A stretch of DNA of 64,000 bases from Streptomyces venezuelae (GTDB lineage: Bacteria; Actinomycetota; Actinomycetes; Streptomycetales; Streptomycetaceae): positions 1,116,001 to 1,180,000 of the forward strand of contig NZ_CP029190.1 of the NCBI RefSeq assembly GCF_008642295.1, read 5' to 3'. The position numbers were made by a program, and so were the translations under genes. Under the pieces are notes generated by a model. That model did no database searches. It was not told where the DNA came from and saw only the letters and a program-made list of their open reading frames with translations. Numbering within the stretch: the first letter of the stretch is position 1; each line of letters starts with the position of its first letter. Shown here piece after piece: positions 41,529-49,738 of this stretch.

Positions 41529-42218
41529 TCAGTTGTTGGACTGTTCTTGATCTGCCGTCGGGGGCGCGGTGCCGGGGGTGCCAGGGGTGCCTGCGGCCTC
41601 CGTGGTGCCGGTGACCGGCTGCTCTTCCTCTGCGACCATGCCCAGGACGCGGCGCGCGCCCAGGCCCAGGGCGATCAGGCCCAGGCCGTCGAAGAGCAGC
41701 GCGAGCGAGAAGAAGACACCGATCACATAGCGGCTGCTGCTCGGCCACTCCCACAGGATCAGCACGCCGAGCAGGATTCCGAAGGCGCCCTGGAGCAGGG
41801 TCAGCGCGAAGTGCGTGCCCCGCACCACCACGGCACCGACCAGCCGGAACACCCCGCCGATCAGGAAGAACAGCGCGGCGAACATGGTCAGCGCCTCGGC
41901 GCTGGCCTCCGGGCGGCGCAGCACCACGAGACCGGCGGCGATGTTGATCGCGGCGACGATCACGGCCAGCCAGAAGTAGTTGCTCTTGCGCGACTGGACC
42001 GCCTGTACCAGTCCGACCACACCGCCGATCAGCAGGAGCCAGCCGAAGAGGAACATCGAGGTGAGGGTGGCGAGGCCGGTGTAGACCAGCCCGACGACAC
42101 CGGCCAGCACCAGGATCACCCCGAGCGCGGCAAGCAGCCCGAAATGCCGCCGGAGCTTCTTGGCATCCTGCGCCTGGGCCTGCGCCTGCTTCTGCTGCTC
42201 GGAACGGTCTACGCCCAT
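41529..42218 (-). CDS. HdeD-family membrane protein
   Basis: Integral membrane protein of 229 residues; ATG 42218 follows GGAGG. After a Gln/Ala-rich N-terminus (EQQKQAQAQAQDAKKLRRH) come six hydrophobic segments in three pairs (LLAALGVILVLAGVVGLVY; FLFGWLLLIGGVVGLVQAV; WLAVIVAAINIAAGLVVL; MFAALFFLIGGVFRLVGAV; LLQGAFGILLGVLIL; VIGVFFSLALLFDGLGLIALG). The internal repeats are the pattern of HdeD/DUF308 proteins, linked to acid resistance in enterobacteria. The role in actinomycetes is not established. Confidence 0.85.
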   Translation of the reverse strand: MGVDRSEQQKQAQAQAQDAKKLRRHFGLLAALGVILVLAGVVGLVYTGLATLTSMFLFGWLLLIGGVVGLVQAVQSRKSNYFWLAVIVAAINIAAGLVVLRRPEASAEALTMFAALFFLIGGVFRLVGAVVVRGTHFALTLLQGAFGILLGVLILWEWPSSSRYVIGVFFSLALLFDGLGLIALGLGARRVLGMVAEEEQPVTGTTEAAGTPGTPGTAPPTADQEQSNN

Positions 42219-42300
42219 GGAAGTGCCTCCTCGCACCCCCCGGGCGGGACGGGACGGACGGCCTGTTTCGACCGGCTGCATTGATCATAGGATTCGCCGC

Positions 42301-43065
42301 ATGGACGCGCAGCTGCTGCACTCCGTCGAGGACGGGGTCGCCACGATCGTCATCTCCCACCCGGCCAAGCGGAACGCGATGACCGCCGCGATGTGGCGGG
42401 CCCTGCCCGAGCTGCTGACCGGCTACGCGGCCGACCCCGCGGTGCGGGTCCTGGTCCTCACCGGGGAGGGCCGGACCTTCTGCGCGGGCGCGGACATCTC
42501 GTCGCTGGCGGGTTCGGATGACCCGCAGGCCCTGGCCGTCGCCGCGGAGGAGGCCCTGGCCACGTTCCCCAAGCCCACGCTGGCGGCGATCCGCGGGCAC
42601 TGCGTGGGCGGCGGCACGCAGCTGGCCGCGGCCTGCGATCTGCGGTTCGCGGCGGAGGATGCGCTCTTCGGGGTGACCCCGGCACGGCTGGGCATCGTCT
42701 ACCCGGGGTCCTCGACCCGGCGGCTGACCGCGTTGGTCGGGCCGTCCGCCGCGAAGTACCTGCTGTTCTCGGCGGAATTGATCGATGCGGAGCGGGCCCT
42801 GCGGACCGGCCTGGTGGACGAGCTGCTGGCGCCGGGCCGGCTGGACAAGCGGGTCGCGGTGTTCGCGGGCGTACTGGCCGGGCGCTCGCAGCTGACCCAG
42901 GCCGCGGCGAAGGAGTTCGCGAACGGGCGGCTGGACCGCGATGCGTACTGGGCCGCCCAGGCGGCGGGCAGCGGCGACACCGCGGAGGGTGTCGCCGCCT
43001 TCCTGGAACGACGCGAGCCGCACTTCACCTGGACGGTCCCGGCCGCGGACCCGGACAGGACCTAG
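42301..43065 (+). CDS. Enoyl-CoA hydratase/isomerase family protein
   Basis: Crotonase-fold protein of 254 residues. CoA-binding oxyanion segments: HPAKRNAMTAAMW, GRTFCAGADISSLAG and RGHCVGGGTQLAAACDLRFAAEDALFGVTPARLGIVYPG. The first catalytic Glu position is occupied by a Gln-Leu (GGTQLAAACD), whereas the second region retains an acidic/hydroxyl environment, so hydratase activity is not certain; isomerase or thioesterase chemistry is possible. It is divergent from the HdeD-like gene with an 82-bp gap. Confidence 0.88.
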   Translation: MDAQLLHSVEDGVATIVISHPAKRNAMTAAMWRALPELLTGYAADPAVRVLVLTGEGRTFCAGADISSLAGSDDPQALAVAAEEALATFPKPTLAAIRGHCVGGGTQLAAACDLRFAAEDALFGVTPARLGIVYPGSSTRRLTALVGPSAAKYLLFSAELIDAERALRTGLVDELLAPGRLDKRVAVFAGVLAGRSQLTQAAAKEFANGRLDRDAYWAAQAAGSGDTAEGVAAFLERREPHFTWTVPAADPDRT

Positions 43066-43697
43066 CCCAGGTCGGCCGTGCCGGCCCCACGCCACTCGGC
43101 GACGAGGTCGGCCGGGGCCTTGTCCGGCGAGCCGGCGTCGTAGGGCGGCTGCGGGTCGTACTCGGTGAGCAGCTGCACGGACTGCGCGAACCGGTCCCCG
43201 GCGATCCGCCCGAGCAGGGTCAGCCCCATGTCGATTCCGGCGGACACCCCGGCGGCGGTGACGTACTTGCCGTCGGTCACCACCCGCTCGCCGGTGGGCT
43301 CGACGCCGAACGTGGACAGGTGCTCCAGCGCCAGCCAGTGGCAGGTGGCCCGGCGGCCGGTGAGCAGTCCGGCGGCGGCGAGCAGCATCGAGCCGGTGCA
43401 GACGGAGGTGGTCCAGGTGGTGGTGGCATCAACGGCCCGCAGCCAGTCGAGGAGCACCCGGTTCTCCAGCTGCTCCTCGACCTCGGGCCCGCCGGGCACG
43501 ATGAGGATGTCGGGCCGGGTGACCTCGTCGAGCCCCTTGTCCGCGACGAGGGCGAGCATTCCGGAGTCGTTGCGCACGGGCCCGGGCTTCTCGGCCACGA
43601 ACACGGTCTCGGCGCCGGGCAGCCGGCCGAGGGTGTCGAAGGGCCCGATGGCATCGAGCGCGGTGAACCGGTCGTAAAGCAGTACGGCGATCTGCAT
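43062..43697 (-). CDS. DJ-1/PfpI family protein
   Basis: Single-domain protein of 211 residues. MQIAVLLYDRFTALDAIGPFDTL and DILIVPGGPEVEEQL form the core, with the nucleophile elbow WTTSVCTGSMLLAAAGLL. It belongs to the branch including isonitrile hydratases and the sensor half of GlxA regulators. ATG 43697 follows CCGGAGGAG. The reading frame stays open far upstream through the repeat block, but that part is not protein-like. A second gene with the same N-terminal fold lies beyond the repeats at 44297-45262. Confidence 0.88.
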   Translation of the reverse strand: MQIAVLLYDRFTALDAIGPFDTLGRLPGAETVFVAEKPGPVRNDSGMLALVADKGLDEVTRPDILIVPGGPEVEEQLENRVLLDWLRAVDATTTWTTSVCTGSMLLAAAGLLTGRRATCHWLALEHLSTFGVEPTGERVVTDGKYVTAAGVSAGIDMGLTLLGRIAGDRFAQSVQLLTEYDPQPPYDAGSPDKAPADLVAEWRGAGTADLG

Positions 43698-43717
43698 GGC
43701 TCCTCCGGAGCGGTTGA

Positions 43718-44290
43718 GCGGGCCAAAGCCCGACTGATAAATCCGAGCCCCACCCGGCCCCGGCCCCCAGGCGAGGCCTGGCGTCCAGGACCCGGGCCAA
43801 GCCCGAGGTTGCGGGGCCACAGCCCCCGGTGTGCCCGGGGCGCTGGAGCCGGGGATGCACCCCCGGCGGGTGTTCCGGGCGCAGCCCGGCGTATAGGTCG
43901 GGGCGCAGCCCCGGGGCCGAACGGAGCGCACCCCGGCCGGCGGCCCGGGCGAAGCCCGGGAGTTGAACCGGGCGCCCCCCGCCCGGCAGTCCGGGCGAAG
44001 CCCCCGGGTTGAGCGGGGCACACCCCGCCCGGTGGCCCGGGCGAAGCCCGGGTTGAGCGGGCGCAGCCGCCACCCCCAGGCGGAGCCCGGCGTACGGTCC
44101 GGGCAGAGCCCGCGGGTTGGGCGGGGCGCAGCGCCCCGGCCGCTCCGGGCGCAGCCCGGGACCGGCGAGGCCGGCCAGGGCAGGGGCGCAGCCCCCACCC
44201 CCACGCCGAGCCCGGCGTACGGGTCGGGGCGCAGCCCGGGGCCGGACCGGCACAGCCGGCTGGGCCCGGGTGCAGCCCGCGCCCCCTGGC
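43718..44290. repeat. Palindrome-rich degenerate repeat block
   Basis: This 570-bp gap between two DJ-1-fold genes consists of about a dozen variants of the short palindrome CGGGCGNAGCCCG (for example near 43876, 43941, 44036, 44146, 44231), spaced irregularly at ~25-60 bp with joining words such as GGGTTGAGCGG and GGCGTACGG. Both strands are open in several frames because of composition, not coding. It may act as REP-like elements, a bidirectional terminator array or a recombination-prone spacer. Confidence 0.75.
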
Positions 44291-44296
44291 GGAGGC

Positions 44297-45262
44297 TCAG
44301 GGGCCGAAGCGGCGGCGGTATTCGGCTGGGGGTTGGCCCAGGGTTCGGACGAAGGCGCGGCGGAGGGCCTCCGGGTTGCCGTAGCCGCACGACCGTGCGA
44401 TCTGCGCCACCCCCTCCCGGCTCTCCTCCAGCAGCCGCCTCGCATGCTCCACCCGCACCCGCTCCACGTACCGCCCCGGCGTCACCCCCGTCTCCGCCTG
44501 GAAGGCCCTCGCGAAGTGCCGCGGCGACAGCGCCGCCCGCGCTGCCAGCGCGTCCACGCTCAGGTCCCCGCCCGGATGCTCGGTGATCCATTGCTGCACC
44601 TCCCGCAGTGGTTCCCGCGCCGCCGTCTGCGCCTCCAGCTGCGCGCTGAACTGCGCCTGGTTCCCGGGCCGGCGCAGGAACACCACCAGTGCCCGGGCGA
44701 TCCGCAGCGCCAGGTCCCGCCCCATGTCCTCCTCCACCAGCGCGAGCGCCAGATCGATCCCCGCGGTCACCCCGGCACTGGTGCAGACCTTGCCGTCGCG
44801 CACGTAGATCGGGTCCGGCTCCACCCGCACCAGCGGATAGTCGCGGGCCATCTGCTCGCAGGCGTGCCAGTGCGTGGTCGCCCGGTGTCCGTCCAGGAGT
44901 CCCGCCTCGGCGAGCAGCAGCCCGCCCGTGCAGACGGCCATCAGCCGGCCCGCGCGACCCCCGTGCGCCCGGAGCCAGTCGGTGAGCCGTGGTTCGAACC
45001 GGCCCGAGTACGTGCCGCCGGGCACCAGCAGGGTGGTGTTCTCGTCCAGGACGGCTTCCGCGCCGTCGAGGTCTCCGTCCGGCAGCAGCCGCAGTCCGCT
45101 GGTGGTGCGGACCGGCGCCCCGCCCAGGGAAACCGTCCGGATGCGGTAGCCGCCGGGCACCCCGGGGAAGAGTCCGGCCGCGTTGAACACTTCCACAGGC
45201 CCGGTGACGTCCAGGCTCTGCACGCCGTCGTACAGGACGACGAGTACGTCTCGCAGTGGCAT
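44297..45262 (-). CDS. GlxA-type regulator (DJ-1/PfpI domain + AraC HTH)
   Basis: Transcription regulator of 321 residues. The N-terminal amidotransferase-like domain is VLVVLYDGVQSLDVTGPVEVFNAAG with LLVPGGTYSGRFEP and MAVCTGGLLLAEAGLLDG. The C-terminal AraC domain has two HTHs: LSVDALAARAALSPRHFARAFQAETGVTPGRYVERVRVEHARRLL and VAQIARSCGYGNPEALRRAFVRTLGQPPAEYRRRFG. It is divergent from the ABC-F gene (102-bp gap) and may control itself or the DJ-1 gene beyond the repeats. Signal unknown. Confidence 0.93.
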   Translation of the reverse strand: MPLRDVLVVLYDGVQSLDVTGPVEVFNAAGLFPGVPGGYRIRTVSLGGAPVRTTSGLRLLPDGDLDGAEAVLDENTTLLVPGGTYSGRFEPRLTDWLRAHGGRAGRLMAVCTGGLLLAEAGLLDGHRATTHWHACEQMARDYPLVRVEPDPIYVRDGKVCTSAGVTAGIDLALALVEEDMGRDLALRIARALVVFLRRPGNQAQFSAQLEAQTAAREPLREVQQWITEHPGGDLSVDALAARAALSPRHFARAFQAETGVTPGRYVERVRVEHARRLLEESREGVAQIARSCGYGNPEALRRAFVRTLGQPPAEYRRRFGP

Positions 45263-45364
45263 GACTCCATCCTGTTGCCGGGCCCGTCATGTCTGCAATG
45301 ACATGGATCCCACCTATCCCGCCATGGCCGGCGTCCGCCGGAAACGCCTTAGGATCGGCAGATC

Positions 45365-47002
45365 ATGACTGCAACCCTCGTCGCCAAGGAACTCGCCGCC
45401 GGACACGGTGAGCGCTCCCTCTTCTCCGGGCTCGACCTGGTCGTCGCCCCCGGGGACGTCATCGGCCTGGTCGGCGTCAACGGCGCCGGGAAGTCCACCC
45501 TGCTGCGGCTGCTGGCCGGCCTCGACACCCCCGAGCACGGTGAGCTGCGGCTGTCCCCGCCGACCGCCACCGTCGGCCACCTGCCGCAGGAGCCGGAGCG
45601 CCGGCCCGGCGAGTCGGTACGGGAGTTCCTGGCCCGGCGTACCGGCGTGGCCGCCGCCCAGGCGGACCTGGACAGCGCCACCCAGGGCCTGGTGGACGGG
45701 GTGGCCGGCGCCGACGACGCGTACGCGACCGCGCTGGACCGCTGGCTCGACCTGGGCGGCGCGGACCTCGACGAACGTGCCCAGGAGGTGGCCGACGAGC
45801 TCGGGCTCGCAGTGAGCCTGGACCTGCCGATGACCGCCCTGTCCGGCGGCCAGGCGGCCCGCGCGGGCCTGGCCTCCCTGCTCCTGTCCCGGTACGACGT
45901 CTTCCTGCTGGACGAGCCCACCAACGACCTGGACCTGGACGGCCTGGAACGGCTGGAACGGTTTGTCACGGGGCTCCGCGCGGGCACGGTCGTGATCAGC
46001 CACGACCGTGAGTTCCTCGCCCGGACCGTCACCAAGGTCCTCGAACTCGACCTGGCCCAGCAGCAGATCAACCTCTACGGCGGCGGCTACGACGCCTACC
46101 TGGAGGAGCGGGAGACGGCCCGCCGGCACGCCCGCGAGGACTACGAGGAGTACGCCGACAAGCGGTCCGCCCTGGAGGGCCGGGCCCAGATGCAGCGCAA
46201 CTGGATGGACAAGGGCGTCCGCAACGCCCGCCGCAAGGCCACCGACAGCGACAAGATCGGCCGGAAGCTGCGCAGCGAGTCCAGCGAGAAGCAGGCGGCG
46301 AAGGCCCGCCAGACGCAGCGGGCGATCGAGCGGCTGGAGGTGGTGGAGGAGCCCCGCAAGGAGTGGGAGCTGCGGATGGAGATCGCGGCGGCCCCGCGCT
46401 CCGGCTCGGTGGTGGCCACCCTGCGCGAGGCCGAGGTCCGGCGCGGGGAGTTCCGGTTCGGGCCGGCCAGTCTGCAGATCGACTGGGCCGACCGGGTGGC
46501 GATCACCGGGGCGAACGGTTCCGGCAAGTCCACCCTGCTCGCCGCCCTGCTGGGCCGGCTGCCGCTGGACTCGGGTTCGGCCACGCTGGGTTCGGGGGTG
46601 CTGGTCGGCGAGGTGGACCAGGCCCGGGGGCTGTTCCTCGGCGAGGAGTCGCTGCTGGAGGCGTTCTGTGCGGCGGTCCCGGACACCGAGCCGGCCGAGG
46701 TGCGGACCCTGCTCGCCAAGTTCGGTCTGAAGGCCGTGCACGTGCTGCGCCCGGCGGCCACCCTGTCCCCCGGCGAACGCACCCGCGCGGCCCTCGCGCT
46801 GCTCCAGGGGCGCGGGGTGAACCTGCTGGTGCTGGACGAGCCGACGAACCACCTGGACCTGCCGGCGATCGAGCAGCTGGAATCCGCCCTGGAGTCCTAC
46901 GAGGGCACGCTGCTGCTGGTCACCCATGACCGCCGGATGCTCGATGCGGTCCACACCACCCGCCGCCTGGAGGTCTCGGCGGGCCGGGTCACCGAGGTCT
47001 GA
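45365..47002 (+). CDS. ABC-F family ATPase
   Basis: Cytoplasmic duplicated ABC protein of 545 residues without membrane domains. First cassette: VGVNGAGKSTLLRLLAGL, signature LSGGQAARAGLASLLLSRYDVFLLDEPTNDLDLDG. Linker ~240-330 is charged (ERETARRHAREDYEEYADKRSALEGRAQ), as in ribosome-acting ABC-F proteins. Second cassette: ITGANGSGKSTLLAALLGRLP, signature LSPGERTRAALALLQGRGVNLLVLDEPTNHLDLPA. Members act on the ribosome as translation factors or protect it from antibiotics; which applies here cannot be told. Confidence 0.93.
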   Translation: MTATLVAKELAAGHGERSLFSGLDLVVAPGDVIGLVGVNGAGKSTLLRLLAGLDTPEHGELRLSPPTATVGHLPQEPERRPGESVREFLARRTGVAAAQADLDSATQGLVDGVAGADDAYATALDRWLDLGGADLDERAQEVADELGLAVSLDLPMTALSGGQAARAGLASLLLSRYDVFLLDEPTNDLDLDGLERLERFVTGLRAGTVVISHDREFLARTVTKVLELDLAQQQINLYGGGYDAYLEERETARRHAREDYEEYADKRSALEGRAQMQRNWMDKGVRNARRKATDSDKIGRKLRSESSEKQAAKARQTQRAIERLEVVEEPRKEWELRMEIAAAPRSGSVVATLREAEVRRGEFRFGPASLQIDWADRVAITGANGSGKSTLLAALLGRLPLDSGSATLGSGVLVGEVDQARGLFLGEESLLEAFCAAVPDTEPAEVRTLLAKFGLKAVHVLRPAATLSPGERTRAALALLQGRGVNLLVLDEPTNHLDLPAIEQLESALESYEGTLLLVTHDRRMLDAVHTTRRLEVSAGRVTEV

Positions 47003-47017
47003 CCCGGGTATGGCCGC

Positions 47018-47788
47018 TCAGGCGGCCGGGGGGCGGCGGGTGCGGGCCATTCTGGTGGCCACCAGGGTGCGCGGGAGGTGGCGGACGGCCGCCGCGTACG
47101 CCCGGTAGCGCCAGCCGGTGATGCTGAGCGGGCGGTGCAGGCCCAGGTCCTTCAGGGCGCGGGCCACCACTGCGTCCGCCTCCAGCCAGTAGGACGCGGG
47201 CAGCGCGCTCAGGTCCATGCCGGCCCGCTCCTGGAACTCGGTGCGGGTGAAGCCCGGTACCACCGCGAGCACCCGGACCCCGTACGGGGCCAGGTCCACC
47301 CGCAGGGATTCGCTGAACGCGGTGAGCCAGGCCTTGGCCGCGCCATAGGTGCCGGTGGGCAGCAGGCCGGCCACCGAGGACACGTTGAGGACGGCACCGC
47401 GGCGGCGTTCGCGCAGCCCCGGGACGATCGCGTGGGTGAGCTTCAGCGGGACCTTGACCAGCAGGTCGAGCATCCGCTCCTCGTCCTCGACCGGGTTGTA
47501 CGGGAAGGGTGCCGGAAGCCCGAATCCGGCGTTGTTGACGAGGATCCCGACCGGGCGGGCCGGGTCGGCGAGGCGGTTGGCGACCCTGCCGCACTGGACG
47601 GGGTCGAGCAGATCGGCCGTCAGTACCTCGCAGCCGATGCCGAACTCGGCGGTCAGGGCGGTGGCGGTGGCCTGGAGGCGGCCGGTGTCGCGGGCGACCA
47701 GGACCAGATCACAGCCCTTGGCGGCGAACCCGCGGGCGAAGGCTGCACCGAGGCCCGAACTGGCGCCGGTGATCAGAACGGTGGTCAC
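47018..47788 (-). CDS. Short-chain dehydrogenase/reductase
   Basis: Classical SDR of 256 residues: cofactor motif VLITGASSGLGAAFARGFA, ILVNNAGFGLPAPF (NNAG), catalytic Ser in LNVSSVAGLLP and GTYGAAKAW (YxxxK). GTG 47788 overlaps the stop of the membrane-protein gene as GTGA, so both are coupled. The C-terminal RYRAYAAAVRHLPRTLVATRM resembles SDRs of the lipid-metabolism type. The substrate is unknown. Confidence 0.9.
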   Translation of the reverse strand: MTTVLITGASSGLGAAFARGFAAKGCDLVLVARDTGRLQATATALTAEFGIGCEVLTADLLDPVQCGRVANRLADPARPVGILVNNAGFGLPAPFPYNPVEDEERMLDLLVKVPLKLTHAIVPGLRERRRGAVLNVSSVAGLLPTGTYGAAKAWLTAFSESLRVDLAPYGVRVLAVVPGFTRTEFQERAGMDLSALPASYWLEADAVVARALKDLGLHRPLSITGWRYRAYAAAVRHLPRTLVATRMARTRRPPAA

Positions 47789-48978
47789 GGGGAACGCTGC
47801 TTTCCGGTGAAGGCGGTGGTGGGAGGTGCGGCATAGGCCTGGGCGACGGCAACGAGGAATCGTTTCTCTTCGTGGAGGTCGCTGCCTTCCGGTGCCGCGG
47901 AGGCGGTGGACAGGTAGACGGGGGACTCCTGTCCCTGCTGCTGCGGCAGCCCCGCCAGTTTCGCCTGTCGCGCCTCCTTCAGTACGCAGGCCAGCTCGGC
48001 GGCGTCCCGGCGCGGGCCGGGGACGCCGGCCGCCGAGACATGGCTCCGGGCCAGCTCCGGGACGCCCGGGGCCACGTACTCGTTGAGGATGAGGATGGCG
48101 TCCCGGGTCTCGATGACCTTCCGGTACGCCAGCAGGGTGCGCGGCACCGGCGGCCAGAGCAGTTCCCCGAGCCGGCTGCCGCTCCCGTGCGGGGTGAGGA
48201 CCACATGCGGCACGGCCTGCACCAGATCGCGCCAGAGCGGCCACAGCCGCCAGGCGACGGCCGTGTCGGCCAGGGTGCGGCGGAGCACGTACAGCGTGGG
48301 CACCAGGATGGCGGCGGCCCGCAGCAGTCCGTGCACGTTCATCAGCAGCGGCAGCCAGGGCATCGGCCAGACCGTGCCGAAGACGGCCTTGAGCAGGTAC
48401 GCGAACCAGAACAGCCCGGCCAGGGCGGTGCCCAGGCCGAACAGCCGCAGCCCGGCGGCCAGTCCGGGGCTGTCGGTGCGGCGGCTGTACCGCCAGCAGA
48501 CGAACACGCAGATGGTGTTGGCGAGCAGGTGCGCGGAGATGAGGACGAGCCAGTAGGAGACCGAGGGGACCGGGTCGCCCTGGGGCGGCATGCGGTGGGT
48601 GCCGTGGGAGCCGGCCGCCAGATCCAGCGCGATGAGCGTGCCGAGGTAGACCACGGTGGCGGCGCAGGCGGCACGCTGGAGCAGCCGGCCACCGGTGGTG
48701 GCGGCGACGAAGTAGAGCACGGCGCCGGCCGAGAGCACTCCGATGAGGTTGCGGGTCAGCCCGACCGTGTGCCCGTGGCCGGGGTTGCGCATCGCATAGT
48801 CGACCACGGCGGGGAGGTTGAGGGTCATGGCCGCTGCGGCGGTGGCCACGGCCAGCAGCAGGCCGCGCTGCTCCCGGCAGCGGACGGCGGAGCGGGTACG
48901 GATCAGGATGGCGGCCCAGAGGCAGACCACGCTGGGGACGGCGAGCCAGTCGCCTACTGCGGTGATGCCGGAGGTCAT
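47785..48978 (-). CDS. MAB_1171c-like membrane protein
   Basis: Membrane protein of 397 residues of the MAB_1171c-like/DUF6545 type found next to ImmA/IrrE-type peptidases in actinomycetes. About seven hydrophobic segments fill residues 1-235 (WLAVPSVVCLWAAILI; LLLAVATAAAAMTLNLP; LIGVLSAGAVLYFVAAT; YLGTLIALDLAAGS; YWLVLISAHLLANTICVFVCW; LFGLGTALAGLFWFAYLL; LLRAAAILVPTLYVL). A cytoplasmic C-terminal domain (AWRLWPLWRDLVQAVPHVVL...RVIETRDAILIL-like) follows. It lies 4 nt from the ImmA-type peptidase gene. The actual transport function is unproven. Confidence 0.82.
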   Translation of the reverse strand: MTSGITAVGDWLAVPSVVCLWAAILIRTRSAVRCREQRGLLLAVATAAAAMTLNLPAVVDYAMRNPGHGHTVGLTRNLIGVLSAGAVLYFVAATTGGRLLQRAACAATVVYLGTLIALDLAAGSHGTHRMPPQGDPVPSVSYWLVLISAHLLANTICVFVCWRYSRRTDSPGLAAGLRLFGLGTALAGLFWFAYLLKAVFGTVWPMPWLPLLMNVHGLLRAAAILVPTLYVLRRTLADTAVAWRLWPLWRDLVQAVPHVVLTPHGSGSRLGELLWPPVPRTLLAYRKVIETRDAILILNEYVAPGVPELARSHVSAAGVPGPRRDAAELACVLKEARQAKLAGLPQQQGQESPVYLSTASAAPEGSDLHEEKRFLVAVAQAYAAPPTTAFTGKQRSP

Positions 48979-48982
48979 GGGG

Positions 48983-49483
48983 TTATCGCACGCCCATCGC
49001 GGTTTCCAGGCGTTCCAGGGTGCCGCCCGGGCTGCGGCCGGCCGGGTGCAGGCCGGCCCGGGCCCGGATCATGCTGGCGAGCATCTCGGCTTCCTGTTCC
49101 TGCCGGGTGGTGTAGTTGGTCCGGCCCAAAACCCTTGGAACGACAGCTTCCGGATTCTCCTGCAGATCGGCCGCCGGGTCCATGTCCGCGAGCGCGTTGT
49201 GCCCGAAGAGGATGTGGCCCAGCTCGTGCAGGACGATGTGCTCGCGGTGCAGCGGGGAGGTCTGGGCCTCGTAGAAGACGAAGTCGGTGCTGTCGGTGCC
49301 GACCCACAGTCCGCAGATGCCGGATTCGGCGGCTTCCCGGGGCAGCGGGTGCAGGAGTATGGGGCGTCCGCGCTGCTCGGCCATGCGGGCGCAGAGCGCA
49401 TCGACGGAGAACGGCTCCGTCAGATCGAGATGGCCGAGAATGGTTTGGCAGCGCCGGCGCAGTTTCAGGTGCCGGAATGGCAT
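48983..49483 (-). CDS. ImmA/IrrE-family metallopeptidase-like protein
   Basis: Cytoplasmic zinc-peptidase-like protein of 166 residues. The HExxH motif is IVLHELGHILFGHN near residue 85; KLRRRCQTILGHLDLTEPFSVDALCARMAEQRGRPI is the usual N-terminal fold. ImmA relatives cleave XRE-type repressors, and in actinomycete loci the partner is usually an XRE gene plus a MAB_1171c-like protein. Here the membrane protein is present but no XRE gene is adjacent. ATG 49483 has GAAGAGGGA upstream. Confidence 0.87.
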   Translation of the reverse strand: MPFRHLKLRRRCQTILGHLDLTEPFSVDALCARMAEQRGRPILLHPLPREAAESGICGLWVGTDSTDFVFYEAQTSPLHREHIVLHELGHILFGHNALADMDPAADLQENPEAVVPRVLGRTNYTTRQEQEAEMLASMIRARAGLHPAGRSPGGTLERLETAMGVR

Positions 49484-49738
49484 GTGGTCCCTCTTCGAAC
49501 CCTTTCCCGGGCAGCGGTGATAGGCGGGGGCGGATGGTTCCATGACGTCCTGAGCCTTCGGGGCGGCCTCGGGGAGTGCGGTCCTGAGCGGAGTTCATGA
49601 AGGCCCGCCCGCGGTGCGGCGGACGGGCCTTCCGTCATGCTTACCGATCTTGCCGGGATGTTGGCAAGGGAACCTCCTCGTCCGGGGTGCTATTCGGCCA
49701 CCCGGGCGGCCCCGCGGGCCGCCACCCGGGACGCCCCG

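Noticed and set aside
43062..45290. 742-residue minus-strand open frame spanning the DJ-1 gene, the repeat block and beyond
   Set aside because: Only the 3' 211 codons look like protein. The rest is an open frame caused by GC-rich palindromes and crosses the GlxA gene in another frame.
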